The notes below the pieces were generated by a model. That model saw nothing but the letters and a program-made list of their open reading frames with translations. It was not told where the DNA came from and ran no database searches. Shown in pieces: positions 63,143-64,000 of a stretch of 64,000 nucleotides of DNA. Within the stretch, counting starts at the first letter, position 1. Each line of letters opens with the position of its first letter. Origin of the DNA: UBA8941 sp963780545 (lineage in GTDB: Archaea; Thermoproteota; Bathyarchaeia; TCS64); NCBI GenBank assembly GCA_963780545.1, contig CAWACK010000022.1:1-64000 (forward strand). The letters are read 5' to 3'. Position numbers and translations under genes: made by a program.

Positions 63143-63149
63143 TGTGTGT

Positions 63150-63300
63150 ATATATATATTTTAAGATCAACGGCAAACAAAAACGTTGGGAAAATCACAT
63201 CAGACAAACTGTTTACGAAATGCGCTCTACGAAATGTACGGCGGATCGAGGAGACTCCACTTCTTCGACTCCATCCATGTGGCGACGTCAATACACCGCG
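63150..63300 (+). pseudogene. C-terminal fragment of a PIN-domain gene
   Basis: A frame through 63215-63300 reads YEMYGGSRRLHFFDSIHVAT, the third acidic motif and helix of a PIN toxin. It ends at CACCGCGCACAC, and its upstream part (from the tract at 63135) is in another frame. The same reading frame continues without a stop into the following AbrB antitoxin gene. Confidence 0.5.
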
Positions 63301-63344
63301 CACACTCAGGTCCAAAACGAGTGGCGGAACACAACCGTGAGGCC

Positions 63345-63352
63345 TTATATAA
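63345..63352 (+). promoter_or_regulatory. TATA box of the last vapBC operon
   Basis: TTATATAA starting 30 bases before the GTG at 63375; predicts a leaderless transcript. Confidence 0.55.
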
Positions 63353-63374
63353 CACGAGTTATATTTTATACCAC

Positions 63375-63578
63375 GTGAGTAACACCTCCCTCGTTAAGAC
63401 CCGGCGGATCGGAGGATCCCTCGTCGTCACCCTACCAAAGCAACTAACGGAAAGCAAAGGGATCAAGGAGGGCGAGATCATCGAGATAACCGTAAACAAG
63501 CTACGCGTCGACGGCTTCGGCGCCCTAAGGGGAATCGGCCCATTCACAGCCGAAGACGAGCTGAAGGCCCATGAGTGA
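63375..63578 (+). CDS. vapB: AbrB-type antitoxin (VapB)
   Basis: 67 residues from the GTG at 63375. SLVKTRRIGGSLVVTLPKQL, then IKEGEIIEITVNKL is the AbrB/MazE-like DNA-binding hairpin, with a short acidic tail (TAEDELKAHE). The start is set by the TATA box; longer in-frame starts would fuse it to the PIN fragment upstream. Overlaps the toxin gene by eight bases. Confidence 0.85.
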   Translation: MSNTSLVKTRRIGGSLVVTLPKQLTESKGIKEGEIIEITVNKLRVDGFGALRGIGPFTAEDELKAHE

Positions 63579-63957
63579 GCGAATCGTCGCGGACGCCTAC
63601 GCCTGGGTCGAATACCTAGATGGCACTCGGAAAGGAGAAAAACTCAGGGACCTACTGGGGGCGGGAGTCGAAGTATACACCTCGGCGGTCACCCTAGCCG
63701 AGGTCGTGAGCAAGGCCGCGAGGACAGGCAGAGACCACGAGATGGCCCACAGAATCATAGTTGGCAACTCCACGATAGTCGTGGCCGACGAACCGTTATC
63801 ACACGAGACCGGGATCCTGCACGCCGAGATGAGGAGAACAGTCAGAGACTTCGGCCTCTCGGACGCCTACGTCCTCGCCACCGCGAGAAGACTCGACGCA
63901 AAGGTCCTAACGGGGGACCCACACTTCAGAGACACAGCGGACGCAGTGATGGTTTAA
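63571..63957 (+). CDS. vapC: VapC-like PIN-domain toxin
   Basis: 128 residues. Acidic positions: Asp in IVADAYAWVEYL, Glu in LAEVVSKAA, Asp in GLSDAYVLATARR and Asp in LTGDPHFRD. Complete PIN domain, translated together with the antitoxin. The last CG tract of the window (63973-63982) lies 16 bases after its stop. Confidence 0.88.
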   Translation: MSERIVADAYAWVEYLDGTRKGEKLRDLLGAGVEVYTSAVTLAEVVSKAARTGRDHEMAHRIIVGNSTIVVADEPLSHETGILHAEMRRTVRDFGLSDAYVLATARRLDAKVLTGDPHFRDTADAVMV

Positions 63958-63972
63958 ACAACAACATTGGCA

Positions 63973-63982
63973 CGCGCGCGCG
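63973..63982. repeat. 10-base CG tract at the right edge of the window
   Basis: CGCGCGCGCG just after the last toxin gene. Confidence 0.7.
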
Positions 63983-64000
63983 ATAATTAAAAATAGGTAA

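Overview
The window looks like a chromosomal segment of an archaeon. The evidence is several AbrB/PIN (VapBC) pairs, TATA boxes 25-30 bases upstream of apparently leaderless starts, a PIG-V-type mannosyltransferase, membrane GT2 and flippase genes, and IS200/IS605 remnants. A Bathyarchaeia-like Thermoproteota member would fit, but that is inference: there is no rRNA, ribosomal protein or other marker gene. I saw no tRNA, rRNA or CRISPR array.

Layout. 0-6 kb: metabolic genes (crotonase, CCG-domain Fe-S protein, nitroreductase-like protein, Ntn-hydrolase). 6-19 kb: a cut-off HtrA protease, GT2 and flippase genes, a transposase fragment beside half an MFS transporter, PRC-barrel and AroM proteins, a VapBC pair and many gene scraps. 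19-29 kb: M24 peptidase homologue, VOC protein, a B12-radical SAM / mannosyltransferase / GT2 cluster, a VapBC pair, a zinc deacylase and a HAD phosphatase. 30-46 kb: an accessory region with a VapBC pair, a complete IS with inverted repeats, four versions of one GNAT gene (one intact), and a roughly 5.4-kb surface glycoside hydrolase gene with about ten tandem repeats. 46-53 kb: a second intact flippase, a secreted repeat protein, an intact HtrA and regulators. 53.5-59.4 kb: a tightly packed operon (AAA+ ATPase, two unknown proteins, a small Cys-rich ORF, a long coiled-coil protein, a helical protein) diverging from a winged-helix gene. 59.4-64 kb: orphan HicB, ParB fragment, AAA_14/DUF4143 ATPase and two more VapBC pairs.

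The most striking signal is a short alternating sequence. I count 27 tracts of GCGCGC... that are 8-11 bases long, where about two would be expected in 64 kb of random sequence of even composition. None lies in an intact gene. Many sit exactly where a recognisable gene fragment begins or ends: HtrA, an HTH protein, SHOCT, TnpB C-termini, GNAT, FemAB-like, ParB, flippase, nucleotidyltransferase, and a paralogue from the coiled-coil operon. One IS (31196-32518) abuts such a tract at both ends. The tracts therefore look like scars of deletion, insertion or end joining, although an assembly artefact must be excluded.

Single-base frameshifts are also frequent, several in G or C runs (crotonase, SHOCT, AroM, AbrB, GNAT, the third flippase, the glycoside hydrolase, the coiled-coil protein). 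Some of these may be residual sequencing errors rather than real pseudogenes. Functionally, the region combines cell-surface glycan assembly (GT2, PIG-V, flippases, GNATs, surface hydrolase, HtrA quality control) with dense toxin-antitoxin and mobile debris, as expected of a variable genomic island.
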